A stretch of DNA of 64,000 nt from Dehalobacter sp. (GTDB lineage: Bacteria; Bacillota; Desulfitobacteriia; Desulfitobacteriales; Syntrophobotulaceae): contig JAMPIU010000143.1 of NCBI GenBank assembly GCA_023667845.1, forward strand, positions 312,574 through 376,573. The letters run 5' to 3'. Both the position numbers and the translations under genes were made by a program. The notes under the pieces were generated by a model. It was not told where the DNA came from, made no database searches, and worked only from the letters and a program-made list of their open reading frames with translations. Below are positions 32,554 through 40,723 of the stretch, piece after piece; position 1 is the stretch's first letter, and each line of letters opens with the position of its first letter.

Positions 32554-33190
32554 GCAATTTTATGCGACCCGCCCAATATTTGATAACGAACTGGAACCTG
32601 CCACGTTATTAAGAGAGAATATCACGGATGAAGCAATGTTTTCCTACGTGGAAGTGAGCGACTGCACGCTCGATCATATTGAAGCGGACCGGATCACGTT
32701 TAAACAAGTCGTCTTCCAAAAAGTCATGTTTACTGAAGCAGCCTTTCCGCGTGCCGACCTGATGAATGTCCGGTTCCAGAATTGTGATTTGTCTAATGCT
32801 GACTTTAGTGAAGCGATCCTGCATCGCGTTGAGTTTATTAACTGTAAGCTGATCGGGATTAATTTAAGTGAAGCCACGCTGCGGGATGCGACCTTCGAAA
32901 ATTGCAATGGCCAATATGCTTTTTTCAGTTATGCGAATTGCAAACAGGTATCCTTTCTGCAATGCCAGCTGGCCTTCGCGGATTTTAAAAATTGTGCATT
33001 TACGAAAGTCGAGTTTCCGGATTCCAATCTTCGTCAGACGCAATTCAATTTCACCAAGCTGAAAGGGATCGACTTCACCAGCTGTGATATTGAAGGGCTG
33101 GGTGTCAACTTTGCCGACGTGAACGGAGCTGTCGTCAATGCGATGCAGGCTGTTTCTCTGGCCAGCTTGTTCGGACTTGTTATCAAATAA
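32543..33190 (+). CDS. Pentapeptide-repeat protein
   Basis: A 215-residue protein built of pentapeptide repeats of the A(D/N)LXX type, for example FPRADLMNVRFQNCDLSNAD and ADFKNCAFTKVEFPDSNL. They should fold into a right-handed quadrilateral beta-helix. Cysteine is unusually frequent at the stacked core positions (NCDL, NCKL, NCAF, SCDI). Relatives include gyrase-protecting proteins such as Qnr, but that role is not implied here. It is translationally coupled to the RDD gene. Confidence 0.88.
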   Translation: MQNKQFYATRPIFDNELEPATLLRENITDEAMFSYVEVSDCTLDHIEADRITFKQVVFQKVMFTEAAFPRADLMNVRFQNCDLSNADFSEAILHRVEFINCKLIGINLSEATLRDATFENCNGQYAFFSYANCKQVSFLQCQLAFADFKNCAFTKVEFPDSNLRQTQFNFTKLKGIDFTSCDIEGLGVNFADVNGAVVNAMQAVSLASLFGLVIK

Positions 33191-33244
33191 GCAGAACGAG
33201 GGCTATAGGCTTATACGTTCAATGAGGATTGGAGGAAAACAAAG

Positions 33245-33613
33245 ATGAACTTCATTGGCAATCTGATTTGGTTGATATTGGGCGGCATTATCGGAGCAAT
33301 TCTATGGTTTATGGCAGGATTGGTTTTATGTGTCACAATCGTCGGCATTCCTTTTGGCCTTCAGTGTTTTAAAATATCCCTGCTCGTTTTGTGGCCATTC
33401 GGCAAAGAAGTTATCCTTGGCAGCTTTGGGGTTGGGGGATTACTTTTGAATATTCTCTGGCTGATTTTCCTGGGATGGGAGCTGGCCGTACATCATTTAA
33501 TTATCGGCCTTATTTTCTGCATCACCATCGTCGGCATTCCGTTTGGGCTCCAGCATTTTAAGTTTGCTCAGCTGGCTTTGGTTCCCTTTGGTGCAAAAAT
33601 CGTGGACAAATAA
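33245..33613 (+). CDS. YccF-domain inner membrane protein
   Basis: A 122-residue membrane protein with an internally duplicated YccF domain: IVGIPFGLQCFKIS with a following WPFGKEV, and IVGIPFGLQHFKFAQLALVPFG near the end. Four hydrophobic segments are present. The family is widespread and uncharacterised. GGAGG lies about 11 bases before the ATG. It closes the sppA gene run; the 33614-33929 interval after it holds a terminator and no other gene. Confidence 0.88.
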   Translation: MNFIGNLIWLILGGIIGAILWFMAGLVLCVTIVGIPFGLQCFKISLLVLWPFGKEVILGSFGVGGLLLNILWLIFLGWELAVHHLIIGLIFCITIVGIPFGLQHFKFAQLALVPFGAKIVDK

Positions 33614-33691
33614 ACAATTTTCATTGGTATCCTGATTAATAATGCAGTATAAAAGAACGTCTTTGCCATTCTCCGAATATTTACTTTATCG

Positions 33692-33719
33692 ACAGCGCGG
33701 TTCATAACCCGCTGTTTTT
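33692..33719 (+). terminator. Terminator after the sppA-yccF run
   Basis: ACAGCG-c-GGTT and AACC-CGCTGT arms with a CAT loop, followed by TTTTTC. Confidence 0.75.
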
Positions 33720-33929
33720 CACTTTGTTGAGCGAGGCTTTTCGACGTCCAAGGATGGCAAGGAGCGGCTTGCGAAGGAGGGCGCAATGACGAAAAGCAGT
33801 TAGGGTAAATAGACAGGCTGCGTGGTTTATCATGACTTATTTTTATGGCCTGTTGGCAGAATGGTACGCTTATGACGGGAAAATAGAGTTCTCAAATTTA
33901 TTAAATGCTTTTATGAAACCAATAGAAAT

Positions 33930-34622
33930 TTATAATTGCGTATAGATACTTGTTTGATAGTCTCTTAACTTCTGAATATCTTTAATATAGTAATACCCGT
34001 TGGTCTGCTCTATTAGCTTTAATTCCTTTAACTTTTTAATATTCCTTAATGTCGTTATTCGATTTATACCAAGAAGATTGCTAATAAACTGCTGGCTGAT
34101 CTTAATATTTAACTTAATTTTTGTGTCTTCTTCCACTCCGAAATTTTCGGCAAGTGTTAAAAAAATGTTGCACATCCCCCATTCGGTATCATGATAAAGC
34201 AATTCATCAATATGATTCATATTGGAATAAAATTTCTTTGTGAGGGATTGCAAGAGAAAAAGCGTTACATTTAAGTCTGTTGACAAAAGACCCAATAGAT
34301 CTTCTTTTCTCATAAAGACTAGCGTGGTATCCACACTTGCTTTAAAGTAACAAAAAACCGGAACATTGAAAAGAACATTGGACTCCAAAAAAATACTACT
34401 CTTCTCAAGAATGCATATGATCCGTTCATTTCCTTTAGGAGAGAATTCAGAAGCAATGACTCTGCCTTCCTTGACAAAATAAAATCCTTCCATGACGTCT
34501 CCGGGAGACGCAATAACTGAATTTTTTTTAAAGAATAATTCCTTGCCATTTTCAGTCAGTGCTTTAGAAAAATTATCAAGCTTGTAGATTCTTGAAAATT
34601 CTTCAACGGGTGAGTATTTCAT
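33930..34622 (-). CDS. CprK-like regulator, divergent subgroup, for the first rdhABC operon
   Basis: A 230-residue CRP/FNR-family protein, transcribed away from rdhA. The barrel has KKNSVIASPGDVMEGFYFVKEG; the dimer helix SLTKKFYSNMNHIDELLYHD differs from the classical CprK pattern, and the recognition region reads ISQQFISNLLGINRITTLRN. It lacks the H-Y-V-T-V-S-K helix of the other CprK proteins here, which implies another operator. ATG 34622 has GGGGAG ten bases upstream. Confidence 0.85.
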   Translation of the reverse strand: MKYSPVEEFSRIYKLDNFSKALTENGKELFFKKNSVIASPGDVMEGFYFVKEGRVIASEFSPKGNERIICILEKSSIFLESNVLFNVPVFCYFKASVDTTLVFMRKEDLLGLLSTDLNVTLFLLQSLTKKFYSNMNHIDELLYHDTEWGMCNIFLTLAENFGVEEDTKIKLNIKISQQFISNLLGINRITTLRNIKKLKELKLIEQTNGYYYIKDIQKLRDYQTSIYTQL

Positions 34623-34714
34623 AAAAATCAAACTCCCCAATATTTAATAGTACTTTCCCTTCCTGCATTAATATTATTACACACTAATTATACTTTTATC
34701 AAAATAAATAAAAT

Positions 34715-34756
34715 GCAGTCCAGACTACATTTGTAGTGTGGACACCTACTTTAAAT
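34715..34756 (+). promoter_or_regulatory. Operator-promoter candidate of the first rdhABC operon
   Basis: GCAGT-CCAG-ACTAC (34715-34728) is a 5-4-5 dyad with one mismatch, centred 29.5 bases before TTAAAT (34751-34756). A larger imperfect dyad, GTCCAGACTAC-ATTT-GTAGTGTGGAC, overlaps it at 34718-34743. It shares CCAGACTAC with the site before the second operon. Confidence 0.5.
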
Positions 34757-34807
34757 TTTGAGACATGATAATTTATGGGTAGAAATATTTTAGGGAGGAG
34801 ATGCACT

Positions 34808-36142
34808 ATGGATCTAAACAATGAAAAAACTGAAAGCACAAAGCAAGAAAGTACAAAACAAGAAAAGGCCTTTTCTCAAAAATTTAGCAGACGAGGTTTC
34901 TTAAAAACCTCAGTCGGAATGGGGGTTGGGGCAGCAGGTGCAGCTATGTTAGGTTACGATGGCATAGCCAATGCTGCAGAGGTCGTACAGCATGATTCAT
35001 TTCCAGTGGAAGTTTCCGCAGATTACAAACAGTATGATCAAAAAAATCAAGTGATTATGCGTGCTCTTATGGGAGATCCGGCAGTCAAGACTTCATTTGA
35101 GACGTATTTCGGGAAACACAATGCGTTGATACCGATAAATACCGGGGACGGTTATGGCAGACTTGAAGAAGCTATGGTAGCCGGCGCCTGGGGTGTAGAA
35201 GATGGACTCAATGGTTATCATGCACCGGGTTTTGCCAGTCAGGGACTCTATGAATGGAAGCCCTCACAAGTTAGCGGCAAAGTAAACCCTGATAAATACA
35301 CTTTTGAGAACCCTGAAGCAGCAAGTCAGGCTGTAAAAAGAGCCGCAAAATTTTTTGGCGCAAGTTTAGTCGGGATAGCCCCGTATGACGAGCGGTGGGT
35401 ACTTTCACATGTATTCGATATGCAAAAACTGGATAGCGTGCCCAATGAGTTCCCGTTTAAACCTACAAATGTTATTGTTATGGCCATTGAAATGGATTAT
35501 CAGGCTTTTGAAGCTGCCCCGACTGCTCTCGAACTTGTTGCTACCGGAAATATTTATTCTAATATGGGTGTATTAGTGAATAAGGTCTCTCATTTTATAA
35601 GAAGCTTAGGTTATCAGACCATACCGTGCGGCAATGATACTGCTTTAAGTGTTCCTCTGGCTATTCATGCCGGATTGGGAGAACTTAGCAGAATAGGGAT
35701 TCTTATCACTCCGGAATTTGGACCGAGACAACGGTTATGCAAAATATTTACCGACTTGCCTTTGGCTGTTGACAAACCGATTACTTTTGGGGTTACAGAA
35801 TTTTGTAAAACCTGCAGGAAGTGCGCCGACGCTTGTCCTTCGCAAGCGATATCGCATGACAAAGAGCCAAGTTTTAAAACGATAACAATCTCCACAAATG
35901 GCGGTGCAAAAAAATGGGCGTGCAATGCTGAAAAATGTTTGAAACAGTGGGCAGATGCCGGCACTGACTGCGGAATTTGTATCAAAGTATGTCCGTACAA
36001 CAAACCGAATGAATGGCATCATGACTTAGTGAAACTGGGGACAAAGACACCCGCGAGACCGATTCTGAGGTTCTTTGATGATCTGTTTGGATATGGAAAA
36101 GCAACGGTTCCTGATGCAGTAAAAGAATTCTGGAAAAAATAA
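34808..36142 (+). CDS. rdhA: RdhA of rdhABC operon 1
   Basis: A 444-residue Tat substrate (SRRGFLKTSVGMGVGAAGAA) of a group distinct from the CprA-like genes. Fe-S motifs are CKTCRKCADACP (from 333) and CGICIKVCPYN (from 388). The C-terminus is EWHHDLVKLG...ILRFFDDLFGYG rather than the KWWLEWPE ending. The start ATG follows GGGAGGAG; an earlier in-frame ATG has no such site. Substrate unknown. The rdhA gene comes first here, followed by rdhB and rdhC. Confidence 0.92.
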   Translation: MDLNNEKTESTKQESTKQEKAFSQKFSRRGFLKTSVGMGVGAAGAAMLGYDGIANAAEVVQHDSFPVEVSADYKQYDQKNQVIMRALMGDPAVKTSFETYFGKHNALIPINTGDGYGRLEEAMVAGAWGVEDGLNGYHAPGFASQGLYEWKPSQVSGKVNPDKYTFENPEAASQAVKRAAKFFGASLVGIAPYDERWVLSHVFDMQKLDSVPNEFPFKPTNVIVMAIEMDYQAFEAAPTALELVATGNIYSNMGVLVNKVSHFIRSLGYQTIPCGNDTALSVPLAIHAGLGELSRIGILITPEFGPRQRLCKIFTDLPLAVDKPITFGVTEFCKTCRKCADACPSQAISHDKEPSFKTITISTNGGAKKWACNAEKCLKQWADAGTDCGICIKVCPYNKPNEWHHDLVKLGTKTPARPILRFFDDLFGYGKATVPDAVKEFWKK

Positions 36143-36172
36143 GAATGTATTTGTGAGAAAAGGAGAGATAAT

Positions 36173-36475
36173 ATGATAATATTTTGGATGTTCCTGGGAG
36201 CACTCATCGCGTCATCTTTTTGGTTTGTCTATATCAAATTTCAGGCTGCAGGCAAAATGTCCGTAGCTCGCTGGATTTTAACGTCCATATCTGTACTATG
36301 GGGAGCTTTTACGCTGGCTTGGATTGTCAGCAGCATTGCTGAAGGTGAGATGCAGGCTGCCGGTATGGGGCTGTTAATCTTCGGAGCCATTCTTCTTGGA
36401 CTAATTATCCTTACAGTGCGGTTAAATTCTTTAATATCCTCAAAAAAGAAAGCCAATAAAGTAGAGGCCGCATAA
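36173..36475 (+). CDS. rdhB: RdhB membrane anchor, short EGEMQAAG type
   Basis: A 100-residue protein with three predicted helices (2-22, 34-55, 65-86) and the periplasmic loop motif AEGEMQAAGMGLLIFG, corresponding to the conserved Glu-containing loop of RdhB proteins of PceB type. It lies 30 bases after rdhA with AGGAGAG before the start. Confidence 0.88.
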   Translation: MIIFWMFLGALIASSFWFVYIKFQAAGKMSVARWILTSISVLWGAFTLAWIVSSIAEGEMQAAGMGLLIFGAILLGLIILTVRLNSLISSKKKANKVEAA

Positions 36476-36505
36476 TACAGTAAGGCAGATCTTACAGGAG
36501 CTGAA

Positions 36506-37780
36506 ATGAAAAACTTAGCAAATAAAATCATCTTGTTTGCAGCAGCTGCCGTATTCCTCATAACGTTAGGTTTCAGCTGGACTTATACAGATCATGATAT
36601 GATCCCATTTATGAATCAAGTTTTTCCGGAAGCGCAATCTTTTCAAAAGATTGCGTCTTCCCCTGTTATATACGAAGGAAAAACGAAAGATCAAAACGAT
36701 GAGGAAGAAAAAGTTGGTTACGTCGTAATCGAGCAAGCTGCTGCCTATGGCGGTCCGATCAAAATGGTCACCGGAATTGACTTGCAAGGAAAGATTGTAG
36801 GGACGGTTATCGCCGCCCATAAGGATACGCCATCCTTTATTGATAAAGTCATCGACCAGAAATATCTGGAGAGATTCATCGGAAAAGATATCACGGACCC
36901 TTTGTGGATTGACAAAGATGTTGACCGTATATCGGGCGCTACTTTTTCTTCCCGCGGGATTGCCAAGGCTATTTCCCAGGGCAGCCATGCCGTAGCCAGG
37001 GAGCAATTCGGGATGGATGTTAAGGATGAAGTTCAACCGTTTAAGTTCGGGTCAAAGGAAATTGCCGTCATCGCTTTGGTCATCCTGACGGTGATTGGTG
37101 TCACATTCAAACAAAGAAGACTGCGATGGGTTGCCCTGATAGGCAGTCTGGTCTTCATTGGGTTCCAATACAACACATCGATTTCCCTTGCCAACATTGC
37201 CGCACTTCTCATGGGGAATTTCCCGTCTATCCGTGAAAATTTGGTTTGGTATATCCTTTTAATCGGAATCCCGGTGATCACCTTTATAATAGGAAAGAAT
37301 GTTTACTGTTTCTGGCTTTGCCCGTTTGGCGCCTTGCAGGAAATCACGGCAAAAGTAGGCGGCGGTAAATTTAAATGCTGCAATAAAGCAATTGAAGCAA
37401 GAGCGGCTAAATTAAGGTATATCCTCATCTACCTGGCACTCATAGGTGCGTTCCTGACGAAGTCGCCGAGTTTTGCCGGTTATGAGCCATTCGCCACTTT
37501 GTTTGGCCGGCAGGGGTTTGGTATCCAGTGGCTTATTTTACCGGTCGTGTTTTTCACATCTTTCTTCATCAGCAGGTTCTGGTGCAGATTCTTTTGTCCA
37601 GGCTTGATACTCAATGAACTAATTTTGCGTCCCAGGAAATATATCATGGGGATTCTGAAAAAAGGAATCCCAAAAAAAGGGAAATTAAAAAAGGTTCCGG
37701 GGATCAAAGGAATCGAAGCAATTGAAGGAATTGAATTAAGATCTGCAAATGAATTGAATAAGATCGAGGTCAAAGAATGA
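36506..37780 (+). CDS. rdhC: RdhC, NosR/NirI-like FMN-binding membrane protein
   Basis: A 424-residue protein. An N-terminal membrane helix (about 8-25) precedes an exported FMN_bind domain with the flavinylation-type motif SGATFSS (143-149; Thr146 likely carries FMN). Five to six helices follow, with CFWLCPFGALQ and CRFFCPGLI, the two CxxxCP motifs of the family. RdhC has been proposed to pass electrons from quinol to RdhA or to aid its maturation. The C-terminal tail is lysine- and isoleucine-rich. The stop overlaps the next short gene as ATGA. Confidence 0.9.
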   Translation: MKNLANKIILFAAAAVFLITLGFSWTYTDHDMIPFMNQVFPEAQSFQKIASSPVIYEGKTKDQNDEEEKVGYVVIEQAAAYGGPIKMVTGIDLQGKIVGTVIAAHKDTPSFIDKVIDQKYLERFIGKDITDPLWIDKDVDRISGATFSSRGIAKAISQGSHAVAREQFGMDVKDEVQPFKFGSKEIAVIALVILTVIGVTFKQRRLRWVALIGSLVFIGFQYNTSISLANIAALLMGNFPSIRENLVWYILLIGIPVITFIIGKNVYCFWLCPFGALQEITAKVGGGKFKCCNKAIEARAAKLRYILIYLALIGAFLTKSPSFAGYEPFATLFGRQGFGIQWLILPVVFFTSFFISRFWCRFFCPGLILNELILRPRKYIMGILKKGIPKKGKLKKVPGIKGIEAIEGIELRSANELNKIEVKE

Positions 37781-37884
37781 AAAGCAAATTAAGTATGGGA
37801 GATATAGTATTTATCTTATTGATTTCGGCTGTCGCCATCATGATTGTGATAAGTGAATGGCAGGCTTTCCAAGCTATTTCTTAA
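37777..37884 (+). CDS. 35-residue membrane microprotein of rdhABC operon 1
   Basis: The frame starts inside the rdhC stop codon (ATGA) and encodes 35 residues: a short basic start (MKSKLSMGD), one hydrophobic helix (IVFILLISAVAIMIVI) and the tail SEWQAFQAIS. Two homologues occupy the same place in the other rdhABC operons of this window, with conserved length, start overlap and helix. Conservation in three copies argues for a real gene. No named family is recognised; a small partner of RdhC or RdhB is an inference. Confidence 0.75.
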   Translation: MKSKLSMGDIVFILLISAVAIMIVISEWQAFQAIS

Positions 37885-37904
37885 ACAAATATCTCAACTT
37901 CTCT

Positions 37905-37936
37905 ATGACCTTGGCATTTAGCCTTGGTCATTTTTA
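37905..37936 (+). terminator. Terminator after rdhABC operon 1
   Basis: ATGACC-tt-GGC and GCC-tt-GGTCAT form the stem, followed by TTTTTA. Confidence 0.7.
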
Positions 37937-38102
37937 CGTTGGCGAATTTCAGGATTCCAGATAAAGGGTATAACGGATCAAAAGCCAGGGTCGTTAGTTA
38001 TCTGGACTACTAGTTAATCTCTGTATTTTGCTATATTCTGAATGTTAGGCAGGATTATACTATTTCTTAAAATATTCTGAGTGACCTTACCACGATTTTA
38101 TA

Positions 38103-38142
38103 GACACCCGGAACGCGTGATAAAATAAATCACGGAGGTGTC
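38103..38142. repeat. Inverted repeat, possible insertion-sequence scar
   Basis: GACACC and GGTGTC flank an inner dyad CGTGAT/ATCACG. A tiny frame MRTFDKN follows it with GGAGGTGT upstream, as at the 5' end of some transposase genes. No transposase remains. Within 37937-38231 there is also a CprK-like half site (GGACTAC, 38004-38010) but no other gene. Confidence 0.35.
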
Positions 38143-38231
38143 CAAAATGAGAACATTTGATAAAAACTGATCTAAGATAGAGACTCTCCAATTTGATTTT
38201 CTGAAAATTGGTCTTAGGGGGTGAATTAATT

Positions 38232-38909
38232 TTGAAAGAAATGTTTTCTAGCATCCTCGGATCACAAAGAGTATCAAAGACTTTAATTGAAGCGGGAGAG
38301 AAAGTATTTTACAAAAAAAATACAACGATAGCTTCGCCAGGCGAAATCATTGACAAATTTTATTATATTTTAAAGGGAAGGGTATTATGTATAGAATACT
38401 CTCCTGAAGGTAACGAAAAAATAGAATTCATTCTTGAAGATGGAAGTATTTTCCTAGAGTCTAATCTGCTTTTCGATGTTCCGGCTTTTACATACTTCAA
38501 AGCAGTTGAAGATTCTTATATAATTCATCTATCCAAAAATAAACTTATGGAATTAATATTGAATAATCTGGATATATCATTATTTATTATGGAATCATTG
38601 ACAAAGAAATTTTTTTCAAGCATGTCTCGGATAGAAGAATTACTTTTTCATGATGTTGAATGGAGAATATGCAATCTTTTTATATCAATGGCCAAATCTT
38701 ATGGTATCGAAACAGAAAACATGATTAAATTGAATTTCAAAATCAGTCACCAATTTATTGGCCATTTACTCGGGATCAATAGGATCACCAGCATCAAAAT
38801 TATCAAAAAGCTTAAAGGTATGAATTATATTGAGCAAATTGACGGCTACTACTATATTAAGGATTTAAACGGACTAGAACAGTACCAGGCAAGAAAAAAG
38901 ATTAAATAA
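38232..38909 (+). CDS. CprK-like regulator, divergent subgroup, for the second rdhABC operon
   Basis: A 225-residue CRP/FNR-type protein closest to the one at 33930 (KKNTTIASPGEIIDKFYYILKG; SLTKKFFSSMSRIEELLFHD; HTH ISHQFIGHLLGINRITSIKI). A TTG start at 38232 is preferred because GGGGGTGA lies seven bases before it and none precedes 38208. It is encoded on the same strand as its presumed target, unlike the other two members of its subgroup. Confidence 0.85.
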   Translation: MKEMFSSILGSQRVSKTLIEAGEKVFYKKNTTIASPGEIIDKFYYILKGRVLCIEYSPEGNEKIEFILEDGSIFLESNLLFDVPAFTYFKAVEDSYIIHLSKNKLMELILNNLDISLFIMESLTKKFFSSMSRIEELLFHDVEWRICNLFISMAKSYGIETENMIKLNFKISHQFIGHLLGINRITSIKIIKKLKGMNYIEQIDGYYYIKDLNGLEQYQARKKIK

Positions 38910-38965
38910 TTTTCTTATAAAATACGATTTCAGATATACGAACTAGTAATTTGGGTTCACCACGG

Positions 38966-39007
38966 TAATCCAGACTACTGGTTCTCTTTTTTTCTCCATG
39001 GTATTTT
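38966..39007 (+). promoter_or_regulatory. Operator-promoter candidate of the second rdhABC operon
   Basis: GTAAT-CCAG-ACTAC (38966-38979), one mismatch from a 5-4-5 dyad, is centred 29.5 bases before TATTTT (39002-39007). The spacer and right half are identical to the site of operon 1. Confidence 0.55.
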
Positions 39008-39037
39008 GAATAAAATAAGAAAAAAGGAGGCAAAAAC

Positions 39038-40342
39038 ATGACTTTGGTCAAAGTGGATTCTGATGGAAAAAAGTTAAGGCTGAGTAGGCGGAGCTTCTTG
39101 AAAAAATCTATAGGAATGGGGGTTGGGGCAGCCGGTGCGGCTTTGTTAGGTTACGAGCTTCCTGGGGTAAACAGCGTAGCGAATGCTGCAGGCATTGAAC
39201 AACATGATACGATGCCGATGGAGATTTCGAGTGATTACAAACGTTATAATCAAAAGAATACTGTGTTTATGAGAGCTTTTCGCGGGGATCAAATTGTTCA
39301 AGCAGACTTTTTTAAGTATGTCGGGAAAAAAACCGGTGAAATCCCTCAAGAAGGCGGAGAGGGCTGGGGCCAGCTTGAATATGCTATGGATGATGCAGCT
39401 TGGTCCGTTGAGGATGATGTCAATGGCTATCATGCTCCTGGATTCGCAAATTTAGGATTATATAACTGGGAAGGAAAAGTAAGTCCTAATGCTTACAAAT
39501 TTCAAACGCCTGAACTTGCAAGCCAAGCGGTAAAAAAGGCAGCCACCTTTTTTGGAGCAGATTTAGTAGGAATCGCACCCTATGATGATAGATGGGTCTA
39601 CACGGATGTTATCACTGACCCGAAGACGGCGACTTTAAAACCAAATGTCTTCCCGTTTGAACCGACAAACGTAATCGTAATGGCTTTTGAAATGAATTAT
39701 GAAAGTTTTCAAGCTGCTCCGGCCCTGCTTGAAGGTGCTTCTGCCGGCAATATCTACTCCAATATGGGTGTAACGGCTCATAAGGTGGCAACTTTCTTGA
39801 GAAGATTAGGTTATCGGGCCATACCTTGCGGCAATGATACAGCATTAAGTGTTCCCTTGGGCGTTCACGCAGGATTAGGAGAACTTAGCAGAATTGGGAT
39901 CCTCATTACGCCTAAATATGGACCAAGAGTCAGATTGTGCAAAATCTTTACCAATTTGCCGTTAGCTGTTGATAAACCGATTACTTTCGGGGTTGCAGAA
40001 TTTTGTAAGACCTGCAGGAAGTGCGCCGACGCTTGTCCTTCACAAGCGATATTGCATGACAAAGAACCAAGTTTTAAAACTATAACGGTATCCACAAGTG
40101 GCGGTGTAAAAAAATGGGCTTTAAATGCCGAAAAATGCTTGTCCCAATGGGCACAAGTTGGAACTGACTGTGGAATCTGCGTTAAAGTATGTCCATATAA
40201 CAAACTTGATGAATGGCACCATGATTTCGTGAAGCTGGGAACAAAAACTCCAGCCCGGCCTATTTTAAGGTTTTTTGATGATTTGTTTGGATATGGGAAG
40301 GTAAGCGTTCCAGATGCGACAAAAAATTTCTGGAATAAGTAA
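39038..40342 (+). CDS. rdhA: RdhA of rdhABC operon 2
   Basis: A 434-residue paralogue of the operon 1 enzyme with signal LSRRSFLKKSIGMG and Fe-S motifs CKTCRKCADACP (from 323) and CGICVKVCPYN (from 378). The segment before the conserved QEGGEGWGQLEYAMDDAAW differs from operon 1 (AFRGDQIVQADFFKYVGKK), which may alter substrate choice. AAAGGAGG precedes the ATG. Confidence 0.92.
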   Translation: MTLVKVDSDGKKLRLSRRSFLKKSIGMGVGAAGAALLGYELPGVNSVANAAGIEQHDTMPMEISSDYKRYNQKNTVFMRAFRGDQIVQADFFKYVGKKTGEIPQEGGEGWGQLEYAMDDAAWSVEDDVNGYHAPGFANLGLYNWEGKVSPNAYKFQTPELASQAVKKAATFFGADLVGIAPYDDRWVYTDVITDPKTATLKPNVFPFEPTNVIVMAFEMNYESFQAAPALLEGASAGNIYSNMGVTAHKVATFLRRLGYRAIPCGNDTALSVPLGVHAGLGELSRIGILITPKYGPRVRLCKIFTNLPLAVDKPITFGVAEFCKTCRKCADACPSQAILHDKEPSFKTITVSTSGGVKKWALNAEKCLSQWAQVGTDCGICVKVCPYNKLDEWHHDFVKLGTKTPARPILRFFDDLFGYGKVSVPDATKNFWNK

Positions 40343-40372
40343 GAATATTTCATTGAAAAGAGGAGAGCTAAT

Positions 40373-40675
40373 ATGATCATATTCTGGTTAATTCTAGGTG
40401 CACTCATGGTATCATCTATATGGTTTGTATATATCAAATTTCAGGCTGCTGGCAAAATGTCCGTAACCCGCTGGGTTTTGACTTCCATATCCGTACTGTG
40501 GGGAGCCTTTACCCTGGCCTGGATTGTCAGCAGCATTGCTGAAGGTGAGATGCAGGCTGCCGGTATGGGACTGTTAATCTTCGGAGCCATTCTTCTTGGA
40601 CTAATTATCCTTACAGTGCGGTTAAATTCTTTGATATCCTCAAAAAAGAAAGCCAATAAAGTAGAGGCCGCATAA
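40373..40675 (+). CDS. rdhB: RdhB membrane anchor of operon 2
   Basis: A 100-residue protein differing from the operon 1 anchor only near its N-terminus (LILGALMVSSIW). From the loop on, even the DNA is nearly identical to 36318-36473, suggesting recent duplication or gene conversion. Confidence 0.9.
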   Translation: MIIFWLILGALMVSSIWFVYIKFQAAGKMSVTRWVLTSISVLWGAFTLAWIVSSIAEGEMQAAGMGLLIFGAILLGLIILTVRLNSLISSKKKANKVEAA

Positions 40676-40723
40676 CATCAGGGTAAGGCAGGACCTTTTG
40701 ACAGGAGCAAAAATGAAAAAATT

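Noticed and set aside
33614-33929. Search for a tRNA or small RNA gene in the GC-rich stretch after yccF
   Set aside because: Only a terminator hairpin was found; no cloverleaf or conserved T-loop sequence.
36566-37036. Long minus-strand frames antisense to rdhC, repeated in all three operons
   Set aside because: Their recurrence follows from the similarity of the rdhC sense strands; no start signals are present.
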